Of a DNA stretch of 17,584 nt, positions 15,579 to 17,584 are shown piece after piece. The stretch is taken from positions 1-17,584 of the forward strand of contig CALGAM010000120.1 of NCBI GenBank assembly GCA_937951935.1, given 5' to 3'. The translations under genes were made by a program, and so were the position numbers. The notes beneath the pieces are model-generated. The model was given only the letters and a program-made list of their open reading frames with translations, searched no databases and had not been told where the DNA came from. The DNA is from an uncultured Micromonospora sp. (GTDB taxonomy: Bacteria; Actinomycetota; Actinomycetes; Mycobacteriales; Micromonosporaceae). Positions within the stretch are counted from its first letter, which is position 1, and each line of letters opens with the position of its first letter.

Positions 15579-16403
15579 CTAGCCGAGCCGGTGCAGCGCC
15601 TCGGTGAGGAAGTCGCCCAGCGCCTCGGGGGACTCGACGGTCAGATCGGCCGCGCTGGAGACCTCGTCGCCGGTCTCCGGGTTGGCCACGGCGACACAGA
15701 CTCCGAAGAAGTCCGGGTCGGCGGCCTCCCGGGCCCGGAGCGCGGCGAAGGCTCTCAGGTCCGACACGTCGTCGCCGAAGTACCAGGCGCATCCGGCGGA
15801 GCGGACCGCCTCGCCGATGACCATGCCCTTGTCCCGGTCGACCGGTGGCTTGAGTTCGAGCACCATCCGCCCGACCTGCAGCCGCAGGCCGAGCCGGTCG
15901 GCCTGCTCCCGGCCCCACCGCTCGATCTGGCGGGCCAGTTGCGGGGCGGTGCGGTAGTGCAGAGCGACGGAGAGCCGCTTGTACTCCACCAGCGTCCCGT
16001 CCGGCAGCTCGTCCCGCGCCCGATCGGCCAGCCCGGCCATGGTCGGAACCCAGGGCAGGGCCGCCTCCTCGGTGACCGTCTCGCCCGAGGCGAGCAGGTG
16101 TTCCAGACCGTAGAGCCCGTAGATGTCGACCCCGTCGAGGCTGGCGAGCCGGTCCCGGAGAAACTCGACCGGTCGGGCCGAGACGATGGCCACCCGCCGC
16201 ACCACCGCGGTGAGGGCATTGATGGCCGCCAGTGCCTTCGGCGCGGGTTCCACCGCCGTGGGATCGTCCTGCACCGGCGCCAGGGTGCCGTCGAAGTCGA
16301 AGAAGAGGAGACAGCGGTCAAGGCGGTCGGCAGTGACCCGCCATGCCTGCTCAGCAGTCAGGGAACGGGTCGGGGGACCCTGCCCCGCATTGATCGGCCG
16401 CAC
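15579..16403 (-). CDS. otsB: Trehalose-6-phosphate phosphatase
   Basis: A 274-residue HAD-superfamily phosphatase. Motif I is FFDFDGTLAP (34-43, nucleophile Asp36), motif II is the Ser of VSARPVEF (74-81), RDKG (190-193) supplies the motif III lysine and GDDVSD (210-215) is motif IV. The cap region contains GLYGLEH (96-102) and VEYKRLSVALHYR (139-151), characteristic of OtsB, which removes phosphate from trehalose-6-phosphate. The GTG at 16403 is chosen because a TACGCT box lies 7 bases upstream and about 30 residues precede motif I, a normal length. The partner synthase OtsA is not in the window. Confidence 0.93.
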   Translation of the reverse strand: MRPINAGQGPPTRSLTAEQAWRVTADRLDRCLLFFDFDGTLAPVQDDPTAVEPAPKALAAINALTAVVRRVAIVSARPVEFLRDRLASLDGVDIYGLYGLEHLLASGETVTEEAALPWVPTMAGLADRARDELPDGTLVEYKRLSVALHYRTAPQLARQIERWGREQADRLGLRLQVGRMVLELKPPVDRDKGMVIGEAVRSAGCAWYFGDDVSDLRAFAALRAREAADPDFFGVCVAVANPETGDEVSSAADLTVESPEALGDFLTEALHRLG

Positions 16404-16410
16404 GCGCGTC

Positions 16411-16416
16411 AGCGTA
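16411..16416 (-). promoter_or_regulatory. -10 box of otsB (leaderless)
   Basis: TACGCT on the minus strand lies 7 bases before the GTG start at 16403. TCGACA, a 5/6 match to TTGACA, lies 23 bases upstream, too far for normal spacing. Confidence 0.55.
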
Positions 16417-16495
16417 CCTCGGAGCGCCGCCGCTGCAGATGTCGAAATGAAAAGCTTTCGGTGGGTGTCGGTTGGTGACCCGTTACGGTGGGTGA

Positions 16496-16867
16496 CTAGT
16501 CCTCGCCGCCGATCATCGTTCGGCGTCCGCGCGTCCTCGACCCGATCGGCACGACCCCGGACTCCTGCGCCCGACTCAGCAGATAGCCCTCGACGAACGC
16601 GGTGTTGGGGTCGTCGGCCTTGCGGTCCAGTTCGTCGAGCCGGGCGACGAGGAAGTCGGTGAGCGCCGTGATCCGCGTGTCGAGCCGCTCGTGAAGGCCG
16701 GCGACGACGGCCAGGACGGTCGCGGTGCCGGCGACCGTCAGGGCGAGAACGTTGACGAGCAGCGGCGCGGGGCCGCCGTCACGGACGGTGCCGGCCACGA
16801 CGTTCATGGTCACGAACAGGGTCAGGGACACCGCCGCGACCACCACGGCCAACCACTTCAGGGTCAT
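16496..16867 (-). CDS. Small two-TM membrane protein of unknown function
   Basis: A 123-residue protein starting MTLKWLAVVVAAVSLTLFVT. Two TM helices (about 5-25 and 35-57) are followed by a charged amphipathic helix (58-85, with spaced Leu and Asp/Arg), then NTAFVEGYLLSRAQESG (88-104) and a basic-acidic tail. The ATG at 16867 is set by AAGGAGGGG (16875-16883) upstream; the frame is open 24 codons further, but that stretch is Arg/Pro-rich and lies upstream of the ribosome site. It follows the XRE-type regulator on the same strand after 160 bp. I do not recognise the family. Coiled-coil oligomerisation of the cytoplasmic part is plausible. Confidence 0.82.
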   Translation of the reverse strand: MTLKWLAVVVAAVSLTLFVTMNVVAGTVRDGGPAPLLVNVLALTVAGTATVLAVVAGLHERLDTRITALTDFLVARLDELDRKADDPNTAFVEGYLLSRAQESGVVPIGSRTRGRRTMIGGED

Positions 16868-17027
16868 GGCTCGACCCCTCCTTCTGTCCCGCAGGGCTGG
16901 GTTCGGCCTTGTCCCGTCCCCCGCCGACGACGAGCCCAAGCAGTACGAAGAGGCACGTTAGCGCGACTGTTTGGTCACCGGAGGTGGTTGGATGGGTGGC
17001 ATGCGCAAAGTTGCACCATATGAGTAA

Positions 17028-17468
17028 CTAGCCCGCGCGCTTCCGTCCCCTCCGGGTCTCCACCGGCAGGGGTGGACGGTACGCGAGGTAGCGGATCGTC
17101 TCTCGAATGTGGAACTTCTCCGCGTCGGAGACGTTGGGATCGACGAGCCGACGCAGCAGCGCCTCGACGTCCGGGTCCATCGGCGGCGCACTGGGCGCCG
17201 GGCGGGAGGATGCCGTCCGATCCCATCCCAGGACGCCGAACGCCACGCTCGGGTCCAGACCGAGGCCCTCGCAGAAGGCGACGACACGTTGGGGTTCGGG
17301 GTCGCTGGCCCACTCGCCACGGACCCAGCGGTTGATGGTCTGGCGGGACACCCCGGTACGGCGCGAAACCTCGGTACCCGTCCACGCGCGCGTGGTGCGG
17401 GCGTCTTCCAGTGCCTTGCGTACGAATGCGGCGAAGGCGATCTTCCGTCCCTGAGCGCGATCCGACAC
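17028..17468 (-). CDS. XRE-like helix-turn-helix DNA-binding protein
   Basis: A 146-residue putative regulator. The HTH is at about 28-52: WTGTEVSRRTGVSRQTINRW, where GVSRQTINRW is the recognition helix, followed by DPEPQRVVAFCEGLGLDPSVAFGVLGW (57-83), as in XRE proteins whose fold continues after the HTH. A Pro/Ser linker (85-98) leads to a helical C-terminal domain (99-133) with PNVSDAEKFHIRETIRYLA, and a basic tail. The GTG at 17468 is chosen because TACCGT lies 6 bases upstream. In-frame ATG 17528 and TTG 17537 would add 20-23 residues and lack ribosome sites. Targets unknown; the small membrane protein downstream is a candidate partner. Confidence 0.85.
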   Translation of the reverse strand: MSDRAQGRKIAFAAFVRKALEDARTTRAWTGTEVSRRTGVSRQTINRWVRGEWASDPEPQRVVAFCEGLGLDPSVAFGVLGWDRTASSRPAPSAPPMDPDVEALLRRLVDPNVSDAEKFHIRETIRYLAYRPPLPVETRRGRKRAG

Positions 17469-17474
17469 CTGACG

Positions 17475-17480
17475 ACGGTA
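17475..17480 (-). promoter_or_regulatory. -10 box of the XRE regulator (leaderless, decides the start)
   Basis: TACCGT on the minus strand lies 6 bases before the GTG at 17468, the same hexamer and spacing as the kinase promoter at 1166. If the true start is the ATG at 17528 this box is internal and fortuitous. Confidence 0.45.
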
Positions 17481-17584
17481 CGACCAGTTGCCCGGCTTCG
17501 GGGGGTCCGAGCGGGCTTTGTAATGCATGCGTGACAACTGTTCGCGTTTTCGTCGTGCCCCGGCGTGGCTTGTGTCGAGGGGTA

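Overview
The window is a high-GC actinobacterial chromosome segment. Leaderless promoters, GTG/TTG starts, an AccD5/PccB-type acyl-CoA carboxylase, GTP-dependent PEP carboxykinase, PknB-type kinase and WXG100-like genes suggest Micromonosporaceae (Micromonospora/Salinispora-like). That placement is inference from gene content and protein style, not from a marker gene. I see no IS element, phage gene, tRNA, rRNA or CRISPR array. It is mostly core or near-core chromosome with one rearranged block.

Layout. 1-735 (minus): two overlapping genes for small helical, type VII secretion-like proteins, the downstream one cut by the window edge. 861-1088 (minus): a small acyl-CoA carboxylase epsilon subunit. 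1178-5171 (plus): a transmembrane Ser/Thr kinase, an M50-type membrane metalloprotease and a ketopantoate-reductase-family enzyme. 5246-8672: carboxylase beta subunit (minus), divergent from biotin ligase BirA and then a PH-domain membrane protein (plus). 8936-10228 (minus): two tandem GtrA-family membrane proteins. 10693-12537 (plus): pckG. 12638-15503 (plus): an unrecognised multi-pass membrane protein, a geranylgeranyl-reductase-family flavoprotein and a short-chain Z-prenyl synthase of the Rv1086 type. 15579-17468 (minus): an XRE-type regulator, a small two-TM protein and trehalose-6-phosphate phosphatase.

How it works together. BirA biotinylates the carrier subunit of acyl-CoA carboxylase (carrier not in the window), and PccB plus epsilon complete the enzyme. 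The order GtrA - PH protein - birA - <>- accD5 - accE5 is the classical one around Mycobacterium Rv3277-Rv3281. Here the plus-strand kinase/protease/reductase block sits between the beta and epsilon genes. GtrA proteins, the Z-prenyl synthase and the prenyl reductase share a polyprenyl-lipid theme.

The most striking non-coding signal is a repeated promoter architecture. Ten of about 17 genes carry TANNNT followed by exactly 6 or 7 bases and then the start codon, which predicts leaderless mRNAs. I did not find a convincing wholly new system. The best leads are the leaderless promoter set, the split carboxylase locus, the prenyl reductase/synthase pair and the kinase sensor domain.
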